DNA from: Saccharothrix sp. ST-888
GTDB taxonomy: Bacteria > Actinomycetota > Actinomycetes > Streptomycetales > Streptomycetaceae
Assembly (NCBI RefSeq): GCF_000955975.1
Contig: NZ_JYJF01000007.1
Span: forward strand, 46,449-110,448
DNA: 64,000 nt
Direction: 5' to 3'
Made by a program: the position numbers and the translations under genes. The notes below the pieces were generated by a model that did not search any database, was not told the origin of the DNA, and saw only the letters and a list, made by a program, of their open reading frames with translations. This document shows, in pieces, positions 8,312-16,865 of this stretch. Numbering within the stretch: the stretch's first letter is position 1; every line of letters starts with the position of its first letter.

Positions 8312-9115
8312 GTGCAGCGTCTCCTCCCCCAACCCGTGGCAGTGGCACCGGAGTCGGGCCGGGCCCGGTGGCTCGCGCAGGCGTACCGGTATCCGGCCGA
8401 GGTGGTGGGGGAGCGGCCGTGGGTGCGGGCGTGCATGGTGTCCGGGCTGGACGGCGGGGCGGTGTGGCAGGGTCGGTCGGGCGGCCTCTCCGGGCCTGCG
8501 GACGCGGAACTGCTGGCCGTGCTGCGGGGGTCGGCCGACGTCGTGCTGGTCGGCGCCGGGACGGCGCGCAGTGAGGGGTACGGACCGGCCGACGTGCACC
8601 CGGAGCTGGCGGAGGCCCGGCTCGCCGCCGGGCAGGAGCCGGCGCCCGCGATCGCCGTGGTGAGCGCCCGCCTGGACCTCGATCCCGCCTCGGACCTCTT
8701 CAGCCGCCCCCCGGCGTCCCCCGGTGCGCGGACGCTGGTGATCACCGCAGCCCGGGCGCCGACCGCCGCCCGGCAGGCGCTGGAACGGGTCGCCGAGGTG
8801 GTCGTCGCGGGTGAGGAGCTGGTCGAACCAGCGCTGGCCGTACGGGAGTTGGAGCGGCGCGGGCTGCGCCGGGTACTCTGCGAGGGCGGTCCGCGGCTGC
8901 TCGCCGGGCTGTGGGCCGCCGACCTGCTGGACGAGCTCTGCCTGACCGTCTCACCGCTGCTCACGGGCGGCGGGGGTCCGCGCATTCTTCAAGGGCGCGG
9001 CCTGCAGCAGTACGGCGGCGAGGGCGCGGTGGGCCGGACCCGGATGACCTTGGAGGCCGTCCTCGCGGAGGACGACTTCCTCTTCACCCGCTACACCCGT
9101 CAGGCGCGGGCCTGA
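8312..9115 (+). CDS. Pyrimidine reductase / RibD C-terminal domain family protein
   Basis: A 267-aa stand-alone RibD C-terminal (dihydrofolate-reductase fold) protein. The GTG at 8312 gives an N-terminus (MQRLLPQPVAVAP) like other streptomycete members. Visible family features are 'RPWVRACMVSGLDGGAVWQGRSGGLSGPAD', 'LLAVLRGSADVVLVGAGTARSEGYGP', 'RVLCEGGPRLLAGLWAADLLDELCLTVSPLLTGG', and the closing 'EDDFLFTRYTR'. Members bind NADPH and reduce a pyrimidine or pterin-like substrate. No rib genes are next to it, so a role in riboflavin synthesis is not supported. Its 3' end overlaps the convergent glycosyltransferase gene by 16 bp. Confidence 0.82.
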   Translation: MQRLLPQPVAVAPESGRARWLAQAYRYPAEVVGERPWVRACMVSGLDGGAVWQGRSGGLSGPADAELLAVLRGSADVVLVGAGTARSEGYGPADVHPELAEARLAAGQEPAPAIAVVSARLDLDPASDLFSRPPASPGARTLVITAARAPTAARQALERVAEVVVAGEELVEPALAVRELERRGLRRVLCEGGPRLLAGLWAADLLDELCLTVSPLLTGGGGPRILQGRGLQQYGGEGAVGRTRMTLEAVLAEDDFLFTRYTRQARA

Positions 9116-10221
9116 GCGACCTGCGCCGGGGTCGGTTCCACGCCCTCCCGGCCGGTCTCCCACTCGGCGTTCCGGCGGGTGTCCCGGTCGGAGTGTCCGC
9201 GGGTCTCCCGGCCGGTCTCCCGGTGGGCGCGGCAGTCGTGTTCCACCTGGTCGAGTACCGCTCGTGCGGCGTCGATCCTGGCCGCCAGCCGGTCCAGCAC
9301 CCAGACCCGGGCCGCCGTCGCCAGCCCGATGTTGCTGCCGCCTTCGGAGATCTCGCCCGGGGGAGTCCAGCACCCGTTCCCGGTGCGCCGTTTCACCAGG
9401 TCGTCGGCCTCGCGCAGGACCGAGTTCACGGCACTGTGGATCTCCACCCGGCGGTCGTAGGACCACTGCGGGTCCGAGGACTGGCCGAGCTGCCGCTCGA
9501 ACCGGCCGAGGGCGGGCGGGCTCTGCCAGCGCCAGCCGCTCCGCCGCAGGGCGGCGACCCGGCCGAGGGCGGCCGTCACCATGTCCTCGGTGAGCGGGAC
9601 GTGGTGGTCCGTGCAGCGGATCGTGCCGGGCTCCCCGAGCATCCAGCCCTGGGCGACGGCCTCACAGGCCAGCAGCAGTCCGAGCCCCGCCGTCCCGGCC
9701 GGGTCCGGCCAGCCGCCGAGGGCGCGCAGCAGGTCGGTGCGCGCGGTCAGCGTCGTCCCCTGGGCGGGAAGCCGGCCTGCCCTGAGCCCGTCCGCCAGTA
9801 CGCCCGGGCGGATCGGTCCGGCCGGGGGGCCGTCCGGACCGGCCCCCAGGGTCTCGTCGGGCAGCAGGTCCAGGCCAGGGGAGAGGCACCAGCCGAGCTC
9901 GGGGTGCCCGGTCATGATCTCGACGTCCCGGCGCAGCGCGCCCTGGGGGAGCAGCCCGTCGGCGTCCAGGGTCCGCAGCAGCGTTCCCGCGGCCCTGGTC
10001 AGCGCCTCGTTGGGGGAGGCTGGTGCGGTCCTCGGGCCGGTGCCGAGCGAGATCCGGCGGTCGTCGGGCAGCCCGGCCTCCGCCAGGTTCCGTACGCCCT
10101 CGACGACCCACTGCCACTCCCACCCGGGTGGCAACTGCTGGGCGGCCAGCGAGCGGTACGCCTCCGGGAGGCGGTGGTGTCCGCCGCAGGGCACGACGGT
10201 GACCACGCTGACGGTGGGCAT
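9100..10221 (-). CDS. Glycosyltransferase family 2-like protein
   Basis: From ATG 10221 the 373-aa protein opens with 'MPTVSVVTVVPCGGHHRLPEAYRSLAAQQLPPGWEW', the GT-A nucleotide-sugar-binding strand typical of GT2. The metal-binding D-x-D-type motif is 'LLRTLDADGLLPQGAL', and a Trp-rich acceptor region, 'LGWCLSPGLDLL', follows. The last 40 residues (about 330-373) are charged and repetitive, with 'RETGRETRGHSDRDTRRNAEWETGRE', probably disordered. No membrane segments are seen, so it is probably cytosolic. Its acceptor is unknown, and no polysaccharide cluster surrounds it. Confidence 0.72.
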   Translation of the reverse strand: MPTVSVVTVVPCGGHHRLPEAYRSLAAQQLPPGWEWQWVVEGVRNLAEAGLPDDRRISLGTGPRTAPASPNEALTRAAGTLLRTLDADGLLPQGALRRDVEIMTGHPELGWCLSPGLDLLPDETLGAGPDGPPAGPIRPGVLADGLRAGRLPAQGTTLTARTDLLRALGGWPDPAGTAGLGLLLACEAVAQGWMLGEPGTIRCTDHHVPLTEDMVTAALGRVAALRRSGWRWQSPPALGRFERQLGQSSDPQWSYDRRVEIHSAVNSVLREADDLVKRRTGNGCWTPPGEISEGGSNIGLATAARVWVLDRLAARIDAARAVLDQVEHDCRAHRETGRETRGHSDRDTRRNAEWETGREGVEPTPAQVAQARA

Positions 10222-10406
10222 TGCTGCCGCCTTTCCGGGGGTTGCGGGCGCGCCAAAGGCCGTTCGCAGCCGATCGTAGGGGCTGAGGTGCGGATTGGTG
10301 AAGAGCCGTCGACGCTGGGTGACCGGGCGTGCCGCGCGGACGGGCGGCGAAAGGGAGTGGATTCCTCCATCTGTCCCGGACTGCAAGGGACTTGTACGCT
10401 CGCAGC

Positions 10407-10604
10407 ATGGTGAGAAGCGGGGGAGTGTCGGTATTCCTGATCGTCGGGCTGGTGATGTACTTCGTCCCGACCGTGATCGCGTTCCTGCGGGGCACCCGGA
10501 ACAAGGGGGCCGTCCTGGTCGTCAACCTGTTCCTGGGCTGGACGTTCATCGGCTGGGTGGTAGCGCTGGCGATGTCCTTCGGCGGTGCGCGCTCGCAGGG
10601 GTAG
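10407..10604 (+). CDS. Superinfection immunity-like small membrane protein
   Basis: A 65-aa protein made of two hydrophobic helices, 'VSVFLIVGLVMYFVPTVIAFL' and 'VVNLFLGWTFIGWVVALAMSF', joined by a basic loop 'RGTRNKG'. This matches the Imm_superinfect family (PF14373, named after phage T4 Imm). The 'NLFLGWTFIGWVVALA' core is the family hallmark. In T4 the relative blocks DNA entry of later phages; in bacterial chromosomes most members are untested. The start could be ATG 10407 or the overlapping GTG 10410. It stands alone. Confidence 0.8.
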   Translation: MVRSGGVSVFLIVGLVMYFVPTVIAFLRGTRNKGAVLVVNLFLGWTFIGWVVALAMSFGGARSQG

Positions 10605-10626
10605 ACGGGCTCGGCGGCAGGCGGGC

Positions 10627-11394
10627 TCAGCGGCGCCGGCCCAGCCGCCGGAGCCGCAGGACGTCCGGAGCGCACCCGTCCTCCCGGCGGAAGCCGGCCT
10701 CGGTGAGCTCCTCGTCGAGTTCCTCGTCGGTCAACGGCCACTGGTGGAAGGTCTCCTCGGCCCGGCGGATCTCCCGGCCCCGGCGGTGCACCAGGTAGAG
10801 GTAGTCCAGCCGGATGCGGTCGTGCTCGGGGCGCTCGGTCAGCCAGCCGCTGTAGGTGTCGCTGCCGACGCGGGCCTCGCCGACCCGGCACCGTTCCGGT
10901 CCGGCGGGGAGAGCGGCGGGCGGGCGGTCCATGAGCAGCAGGCCGTCCGGGAGCAACCAGCCCGCGAGCGAGTGCCAGACCGCGTGGCGTTCGACCGGCG
11001 GCAGGCAGGCGAACACCCGGAAGCAGACGGCGAGGTCCGCCTGAGCCGGGAGCGCGAGCTGCTGGGCCCGGCAGGGGTGGACCGTCACCCGGCCGAGCGC
11101 GGCGGAGCCGGCGGCGGAGAGCCGGGAGAGCAGGACCGTGCGCATGGCGGCGGCCGGTTCCACCGCGTGGACGGGGACGGACGAGGCACCGACCAGCACG
11201 CCCGTGACCAGGCCGGTACCGGCGCCCAGCTCCACGATGCCGACCCGGGCGGCCGCGGCCGGACCGCTCAGCGCGAGCGCGCGCCGCCGGTACTCCGCGC
11301 CGTGCAGGACGTCGTAGAACTCCGCCGAGACCGCGTAGGCGCCCGCCGCGAAGTCCGCCTCCGGGTCTGCGGCGCCGGACACTTCTTCCTCCAC
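10627..11394 (-). CDS. SAM-dependent methyltransferase
   Basis: Class I methyltransferase of about 255 aa. After 'FAAGAYAVSAEFYDVLHG' comes motif I 'VGIVELGAGTGLVTGVLVGA' (SAM-binding GxGxG), then an acidic strand 'VHAVEPAAAMRTVLLSRL', motif 'ADLAVCFRVFACLPP', and 'HSLAGWLLPDGLLLMDRPP'. Substrate unknown. The start is uncertain: GTG 11394 begins at the conserved region, while an ATG at 11469 adds 25 Arg/Lys-rich residues with a poorly spaced GGAG. The gene is divergent from the PIG-L gene and has no obvious pathway neighbours. Confidence 0.78.
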   Translation of the reverse strand: MEEEVSGAADPEADFAAGAYAVSAEFYDVLHGAEYRRRALALSGPAAAARVGIVELGAGTGLVTGVLVGASSVPVHAVEPAAAMRTVLLSRLSAAGSAALGRVTVHPCRAQQLALPAQADLAVCFRVFACLPPVERHAVWHSLAGWLLPDGLLLMDRPPAALPAGPERCRVGEARVGSDTYSGWLTERPEHDRIRLDYLYLVHRRGREIRRAEETFHQWPLTDEELDEELTEAGFRREDGCAPDVLRLRRLGRRR

Positions 11395-11703
11395 CCGTCC
11401 ATCATCGGCGCGACGCGGCCGCCCCTCAAAGGCGGTCCCGTGGTCCGACACTTTCGGTGCTGCCTTCATGGCTCCATGTGCGAGGCACGCGGCCCTCGGC
11501 GAGGTCTTCGGTCGACTCGCCGTGGAGGGGACCGGCCGCTTCGGTGAGTTCGCTCCCGAGTAGCGGCCGAAACAGCTCGGGCACCGGTTCTGAGGAGTAA
11601 ATAGCGAATTTTAGTATTGTTCCCCGACAGAGATCTTGACACGGGGACCGGCATTCCAGCGGAGCGCGGTCGACCCCGGCACTGCACAAGGGGGGACCGA
11701 GCC

Positions 11704-13893
11704 GTGAGTCCGAATTCAGCAGCGCGGGACGCGCAGGACAGCGCGCCCGAAGCCGTCCGGCCACGGCGGGCCGGCCGCGACTGGGGCCGCCGGAGCGTGC
11801 TCGGCGCCGGACTGGCCGCCCTCTCGCTGACCGGTCTCGGCGGTATGTTCCGGGCCGCCCCGGACCCCGACACGACCGTGCTGGCGGACCTCGCCGGGGT
11901 CGGCGGCGCGCCCGCCGGGGAGCGCTGGCGCGGCTCGTACCTGCAGATCATCGCTCACCCCGACGACGACCTGTACTTCATGAACCCGCTGCTCCAGCGC
12001 TCGATCGCGGAGGGCTCCCCGGTGGCGACCGCGGTGCTGACCGCCGGCGAGGCGGACGGCAGGAACAGCCCCACCGACGACGACAAGGAGCACGCGAAGA
12101 CCCCGGCGGACAAGCCCGGCTACACCGAGGCCCGGCACAACGGCCTGCGCTCGGCGTACGCGCTGATGGCCACCGGCAACCAGCAGGCCGCCTGGCGCCG
12201 TGAGGTGGTGACCCTCGGCGACGGCGCCCAGGTGGAGCGCTGCACCCTCGCCGAACGCCCGGCCGTCCAGCTGTACTTCTTCAACCTCGCCCAGAACCTG
12301 CACGGCTCGGCCAAGGCCCCCGACGGCACCGGCGTCCGGATGCGCACGCTCTGGTCCGGGGACGTCCCGCTGGAGAGCACCCTGCCCGGAACCGGCGCAC
12401 CGGTCACCGCGCCGCAGGACTTCAGCCGCGACCGGGTCACCGCCTGCCTGCTCGACCTGCTGAAGCAGCGCAGGCCGACCGTGGTCCGCACGCTCGACCC
12501 GGACCCCGAGCACGACCCGTACCAGCCGGGCATCTCGCTCGCCGACCACATCGACCACACCGCCACCGCCCAGTTCGTGCTGGCCGCCCTCCGGACGTAC
12601 ACCGAGGAGACCGGCGCCCGGCCGGTGGTCGAGCACTTCCGCGGCTACACCAGCAAGTTCTGGCCGTCCAACCTGAGCGCCGCGGCCAAGGCCGAGAAGC
12701 GCAGCTACCTGATGCCGTACGCGGGCTTCGGCGCGCCGTGCCCGGCGAACAACTGCGGCGACTACCAGGTGCGGCCCGACCCCGGCGACTCCACCCACCT
12801 GATCAGCAGCGCCTACCGCTACACCCCGGCCACCGACTGGCTGGTGAAGGACGGCACCGGCCGGCTGAACGCCTTCGCGGTCCTCGGCGGCCGGGTCGTC
12901 CACTGGACCGAGCAGGCCGCCGGGAGCGGCAGCTGGGGCGAGGCCCGCCAGCTGACCGGCGACTGGCTGATGCCCAGGCTCCAGGTGGGCGTGGACCGCT
13001 CCGGCCGGATCCAGCTGGTCGCGCTGCGGCGCTGGGCTGGGGACAAGGACACGGTCGGGGCCGAGGTGGTCCGGGCCGTGCAGACCGCGCCCGGCGGCGA
13101 GTTCGGTGCCTGGGAGTCGCTGGAGGGCCCGGACTACGGCAACTCCGACCACCGGGTGCGGCGCGAGATCGGCGCGCCGGCCGCCGCTTTCGACGCGGAC
13201 GGGCGGCTGCACGTCTTCGTCCGCAACTTCGCCCACGGCCTGAGCCACCGCCAGGAGCTGCCCGGCGGCGGCTTCGGTCCGTGGCAGAAGCTCGGCGGCT
13301 CGGTCCTGCAGGACGCGGTGACCGCCTTCACCGGCCACGACGGCGCGGTCCAGGTCTTCGCCACCGACACCCACGGCGTGCTGCGGTGGCGGCAGGAGCG
13401 TGCGGGCGGCGGGTTCCGGACGGAGCGGATCGGCATCCCGGTGCCGGTCGCCGGGGCGGTGACCCCGGTGGAGTCCACGCCCGGCCGGCTCACCCTGTAC
13501 TACCGCGAGGCCGGCACCGCGAACGTGGTGGTCTACCGGCAGGAGTCCGACGGAGTGCACTGGCCGCCGCTGCCGGCCGTCCTCAGCGGACACGACGGCA
13601 CCGGCGAGATCGCCGCGGCCCGGTGGGGCTCGGGCCGGAACGGGGCGAGCAGCGGTACGGCGGTGGCCGACCGTGCCGGGTCCGGGCTGCTGAGCCTGCT
13701 GGTCGCCGCGCCGGGCACACCGGGGATCGGCTGGGCGGAGAGCGGCGGGCAGCTGGTGTACGCCCCGGCCATGGCCGAGGACTCGACGGGCCGCATGGTG
13801 GCGGCCGTGATCGGCGTCGACGCCCGGCTGCACACCGCCCGGCAGTCGTCTCCGGAGAGCGCCAGTCCGCTCGGCCCCTGGACCACCGTCTGA
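11704..13893 (+). CDS. Secreted PIG-L family deacetylase with C-terminal beta-propeller
   Basis: The GTG at 11704 follows a strong AAGGGGGG site. The 729-aa product begins with a Tat signal ('WGRRSVLGAGLAALSLTGLGG'), so it should be exported folded. The PIG-L/LmbE deacetylase domain follows: zinc-binding 'IIAHPDDDLYFMNP' (His85-Pro-Asp-Asp) and 'LADHIDHTATAQFVLAAL' (His282, His285), which supply metal ligands and catalytic residues. Residues about 390-729 contain repeated 'WGxxx..L' blades ('GSWGEARQLTGDW', 'GAWESLEGPDYG', 'GPWQKLGGSV'), a PLL-like propeller that likely binds sugar. Hydrolysis of N-acetyl groups on a cell-wall or extracellular glycan is inferred. Confidence 0.85.
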   Translation: MSPNSAARDAQDSAPEAVRPRRAGRDWGRRSVLGAGLAALSLTGLGGMFRAAPDPDTTVLADLAGVGGAPAGERWRGSYLQIIAHPDDDLYFMNPLLQRSIAEGSPVATAVLTAGEADGRNSPTDDDKEHAKTPADKPGYTEARHNGLRSAYALMATGNQQAAWRREVVTLGDGAQVERCTLAERPAVQLYFFNLAQNLHGSAKAPDGTGVRMRTLWSGDVPLESTLPGTGAPVTAPQDFSRDRVTACLLDLLKQRRPTVVRTLDPDPEHDPYQPGISLADHIDHTATAQFVLAALRTYTEETGARPVVEHFRGYTSKFWPSNLSAAAKAEKRSYLMPYAGFGAPCPANNCGDYQVRPDPGDSTHLISSAYRYTPATDWLVKDGTGRLNAFAVLGGRVVHWTEQAAGSGSWGEARQLTGDWLMPRLQVGVDRSGRIQLVALRRWAGDKDTVGAEVVRAVQTAPGGEFGAWESLEGPDYGNSDHRVRREIGAPAAAFDADGRLHVFVRNFAHGLSHRQELPGGGFGPWQKLGGSVLQDAVTAFTGHDGAVQVFATDTHGVLRWRQERAGGGFRTERIGIPVPVAGAVTPVESTPGRLTLYYREAGTANVVVYRQESDGVHWPPLPAVLSGHDGTGEIAAARWGSGRNGASSGTAVADRAGSGLLSLLVAAPGTPGIGWAESGGQLVYAPAMAEDSTGRMVAAVIGVDARLHTARQSSPESASPLGPWTTV

Positions 13894-13906
13894 CGGTGCC
13901 CCCGAA

Positions 13907-13936
13907 CCGCCCCGGGCCTACGTCCGCCCGGGGCGG
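13907..13936. terminator. Hairpin terminator between convergent genes
   Basis: A perfect 11-bp stem, CCGCCCCGGGC (13907-13917) with GCCCGGGGCGG (13926-13936), has an 8-nt loop. It lies between the PIG-L stop and the stealth gene stop, so it can end both transcripts. Confidence 0.75.
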
Positions 13937-13940
13937 ACGG

Positions 13941-15827
13941 TCAGCGCTTTTCGAAGGAGCCGGGCTTTTCGAAGGGGCTGGGCAGCGGGAAGTACGCGTC
14001 CAGGAACGGCTGCAGCAGTTGCAGCTGGTTCGGCAGGTCCTTGCGGTCCGACACCGTGTCGTTGATGCAGAAGACGTCCAGGTCGCGCGCCGCGAGGATG
14101 CGGGCGAGCCGCCGCGAGGTGCTCTGGTGCATCAGGTCCAGATAGGCGTACTTGAGCTCGGACGGCACGGCGCGGGCGCTGTGGTAGCCGTAGTAGTGGT
14201 GCAGCGAGGAGGCGACCGACAGGTCCGAGGGGCTGCGGAAGCGGGCCTCGGAGGTCGCCTGGTGCAGCTCCTTGAAGTGTTCCTCGATCTCGGAGAGCAC
14301 CTCGCGCCGCAGCGCGTGCGGCACGTGCTGCATCTTCTGCACCAGGGTGCTGCCGAAGTCCTCCTCGATCAGTCTGCGGTTGTTCTTGGCCGCCGCGGAG
14401 ACCGGGGAGTCCAGCAGCGAGGGGGTGCCCAGCGGCACTGCGGCCACGGAGGGGAAGAACTTGCTCAGCCCGTTGGAGTGGAAGAACAGCTGCGGCGAGA
14501 TCGGACGTCCCAGGAAGACGTCGTCGTTGAAGTAGAGGAACTGCTCGGACAGTCCCTCGATGTGGTGCAGCTGGCTCTCGATGGCGTGCGAGTTGAAGGT
14601 CGGCAGGGCCGCCCGGTCGCGGAATATCTCCCGGTGGCTGAGCACCTTGATCCGGGGGTTGGAGGTGTCCAGCCAGGTGGGCGTCTGGTCGTCGGTGACC
14701 AGGTAGACGGTGCGCACCCAGGGCGCGTTGAGGTGCAACGACCGCAGCGAGTAGCGCAGTTCGTCACGGCTCATGTAGCGCGCGTCGTTGGCGGCCTCGG
14801 GGTTGAGGTCCTGGGCCGAGCCGTCGGCCTCGGCGCGGCGGCGCTGCCAGGCCGGGTCGTTGCCGTCCACCCAGGTGTAGACCACGTCGATCGGGAAGCG
14901 GATGTCCTCGGGTAGGGCGTGGACGAACTCGGGCCGGGTCGGGACCGGGTGGTCGGGCCGGTCCCAGGCTTCCAGCCGGGTGAACATGCCGACCGGTCCG
15001 TCGACCGGCTCGTGCCAGGCGGGAACCCGCTCGGTCACCCGGTTGCGGCGGGGGGCGACCAGATCGCCGTCCTCGGGCACCCAGAACTCGATGTCGCAGC
15101 CGTACTCGTGGCCCAGCACGTAGGTGGCGCCGGGGTCGGCGTGGAACCAGGTCATCCGGATGACCTCGGCCTGCGCGAGGGTGGTCCAGGTGTGCTTCTC
15201 GAAGCCGGGCTCGGAACGGGTCGGCACGGCGGGCCGGTCGGACGGCACGGCCGAGACGTAGCCGGGGACGGTGCCGCACAGCGCGGCGAGCGCCCGGTGC
15301 GCGGCCGGCCGGTCGGCCCGGGAGACGGCGAGGACGGCGGAGGTCTCCTGCATGCCGCGGACGGCGAAGCAGTCGATCCCGGCCTCGGCGAGGGCGGAAC
15401 GCACCAGGGTGAGGTTGTCGTTGCGGGCCTGCCGCGGGGAGACGTCCGGGCGGAGGCTGACGATCTTCCGGGCCTTGCCGACCTGGAGCAGCGTGACCCG
15501 GCCGGACTCGAACAGCGCGGGGTGGCGCTTGGCCAGCAGCCCGCCGTGCACCGTGGCGACCTTCTGCTGGACCGAGAGCGTGCGGGACAGCCGGTGGATC
15601 ACCTGGGTGCGGAGTTCGTACGGGACCATGCCGGCGATCGCCGCGCGGCTGCGCTCGGGGAGCAGCCGCCGGTACACCCGGACGACCTTCGAACGCTCCG
15701 ACTGGAGCACGCCGATCGTGCTGCGGACGGGCGGTGCGACGGGCGGCTGGCTCTTGGCGCGGACCGCCATCTGCCCGGTAGGGCCGTCGTCTATTTGCGA
15801 GCCAGCCAACGTATCCCCCTGGTGCAT
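13941..15827 (-). CDS. Stealth-family sugar-phosphate transferase
   Basis: This 628-aa protein shows the four stealth conserved regions. CR1 is 'RFPIDVVYTWVDGNDPAW' (about 310-330). CR2 is 'RDELRYSLRSLHLNAPWVRTVYLVTDDQTPTWLD', continuing to 'FNDDVFLGRPI'. CR3 has 'MQHVPHALRREVLSEIEEHF', and CR4 holds 'FCINDTV'. Family members, related to the GlcNAc-1-phosphotransferase alpha subunit, transfer hexose-1-phosphate to glycans; in capsule clusters they build phosphodiester-linked polysaccharides. Residues 1-300 are an extra N-terminal region without a recognised domain. TTG 15809, four bases after AGGGGGA, is a plausible alternative start. It stands alone, not in a capsule cluster. Confidence 0.88.
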   Translation of the reverse strand: MHQGDTLAGSQIDDGPTGQMAVRAKSQPPVAPPVRSTIGVLQSERSKVVRVYRRLLPERSRAAIAGMVPYELRTQVIHRLSRTLSVQQKVATVHGGLLAKRHPALFESGRVTLLQVGKARKIVSLRPDVSPRQARNDNLTLVRSALAEAGIDCFAVRGMQETSAVLAVSRADRPAAHRALAALCGTVPGYVSAVPSDRPAVPTRSEPGFEKHTWTTLAQAEVIRMTWFHADPGATYVLGHEYGCDIEFWVPEDGDLVAPRRNRVTERVPAWHEPVDGPVGMFTRLEAWDRPDHPVPTRPEFVHALPEDIRFPIDVVYTWVDGNDPAWQRRRAEADGSAQDLNPEAANDARYMSRDELRYSLRSLHLNAPWVRTVYLVTDDQTPTWLDTSNPRIKVLSHREIFRDRAALPTFNSHAIESQLHHIEGLSEQFLYFNDDVFLGRPISPQLFFHSNGLSKFFPSVAAVPLGTPSLLDSPVSAAAKNNRRLIEEDFGSTLVQKMQHVPHALRREVLSEIEEHFKELHQATSEARFRSPSDLSVASSLHHYYGYHSARAVPSELKYAYLDLMHQSTSRRLARILAARDLDVFCINDTVSDRKDLPNQLQLLQPFLDAYFPLPSPFEKPGSFEKR

Positions 15828-16239
15828 GGATTCCGGAGCTCACCGTCCGTCAGTCGGATCGGACCCTTAATTTCATCACATCTTCATCCCCCTCAGTCTT
15901 GAGTCAAGGGGTGCCTGTCGCGCCGGCCGAAGATGTCGGGTCTTATGTCCGATTTTGATGGCTTATCGGCGCACTGTCCCCGAGGGTGCACTGTCCCGAA
16001 GGGCGCGGGGAACCGCCCTCCCGTGGCTTCACCGGCGGAGGGCGGAGGCGGCACGCATCCCGCGGGCACTCGGCCGCTCGGGCGTGGGCCCGGCGCCGAC
16101 TTCCCGTCAGCAAGATCTTCAGGATACCGCCGCGGCGGTCGTGCGTAGTCCACCGGCTGCGGGAAAGCCCAGGTCGACGGTGGTTCGGGGGTCCGCCGGG
16201 GCCGTCCGGGGGCCGTCGGGTCGGGGTGTTGTGGGCATC

Positions 16240-16253
16240 GTGACATACACCAC
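16240..16253. promoter_or_regulatory. Candidate Crp box
   Basis: GTGACATACACCAC fits, on the opposite strand, the GTG-N6-GNCAC consensus reported for Streptomyces Crp. It lies in an AT-richer island of the gene-free region, about 410 bp from the stealth start and 610 bp from the SPFH start, so its target is unclear. Confidence 0.35.
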
Positions 16254-16809
16254 ATTTCGGTTAATTCCTCCGGGAGGGGCAACCGTTCGCGAGGCTGGGG
16301 ACGTCAGGGGGGATGTGGGCGGAGCCGCGGCTGCTTCGCGAGGCCCGCCGTGCCCGTGTGTCCGTGTGACCGTGGCGTGCCGCCCGGGTCGAGCCCGCCC
16401 GGGCCGGGTGAGGGCTGTTGCGGGAGCGCGGATTTCCACCGCCGCGGCCGCCTGTGCCGCGAATGCGGAATTGCCGCCGATCCTGCCTGGAGCCGACGTC
16501 CGCCCAGGTGGTCGGAGAGCTCCGGTGAGTAAGTACGTACCCCGAGCGCCATTGGTGGGACTGGCCTGCGGCGGAAATGTCTGACGGGCAATCAGTGGAG
16601 CGTTACGGGAATTTCGACGGATTTCCTGCGCACTGTCCGAGTCGGCGGGAATCCGCGGTCCGCCGCCACGAGGGTGCGCCGGTGTGCCGTCGGCCCGGTC
16701 GTACGGGGGAGGCGAACAGCCTCTCGACGGTCACCGGGGGCGAGGCCGCCAGGGCGGAGGCGGCGCCGGAGTCCAGTTGCTGCCGTGGGCGGGGTTTGCG
16801 GGGCTCAAA

Positions 16810-16825
16810 AAAGTGATATCACTTT
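16810..16825. promoter_or_regulatory. Perfect 16-bp palindrome upstream of the SPFH gene
   Basis: AAAGTGATATCACTTT is an uninterrupted palindrome ending 40 bp before the SPFH start codon. Its position, and the presence of a ribbon-helix-helix gene in the same transcription unit, suggest an autoregulatory operator. RHH dimers of Arc/MetJ type bind short symmetric sites like this. Confidence 0.65.
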
Positions 16826-16865
16826 GCTAGGTTCGTGCCACACCGCAGGAGAGGAACCCGGTCCG

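Larger units (their letters stand above)
15828..16865. other. Long gene-free region (about 1 kb) with repeats
   Basis: No convincing coding sequence lies here on either strand; the open frames have poor composition and no start context. The sequence CACTGTCCC(C)GA.GGG.G occurs twice in tandem near 15970-16005, and GCGCACTGTCC recurs at about 16629. An AT-richer patch around 16240-16275 contains a Crp-like site. The region could hold long 5' leaders, a small RNA or decayed genes. Confidence 0.55.

Noticed and set aside
11716..13833. 705-codon minus-strand frame within the PIG-L gene
   Set aside because: It is rich in Gly/Gln/Arg/Val without family motifs, while the opposite strand encodes a complete Tat-exported deacetylase.
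15893..16282. 129-codon minus-strand frame in the gene-free region
   Set aside because: It is Pro/Arg-rich, has no ribosome site and shows no recognisable motif; the composition is that of noncoding GC-rich DNA.
16577..16816. 79-codon frame just before the SPFH palindrome
   Set aside because: It would end at the SPFH operator, has no ribosome site and no homology-like features.
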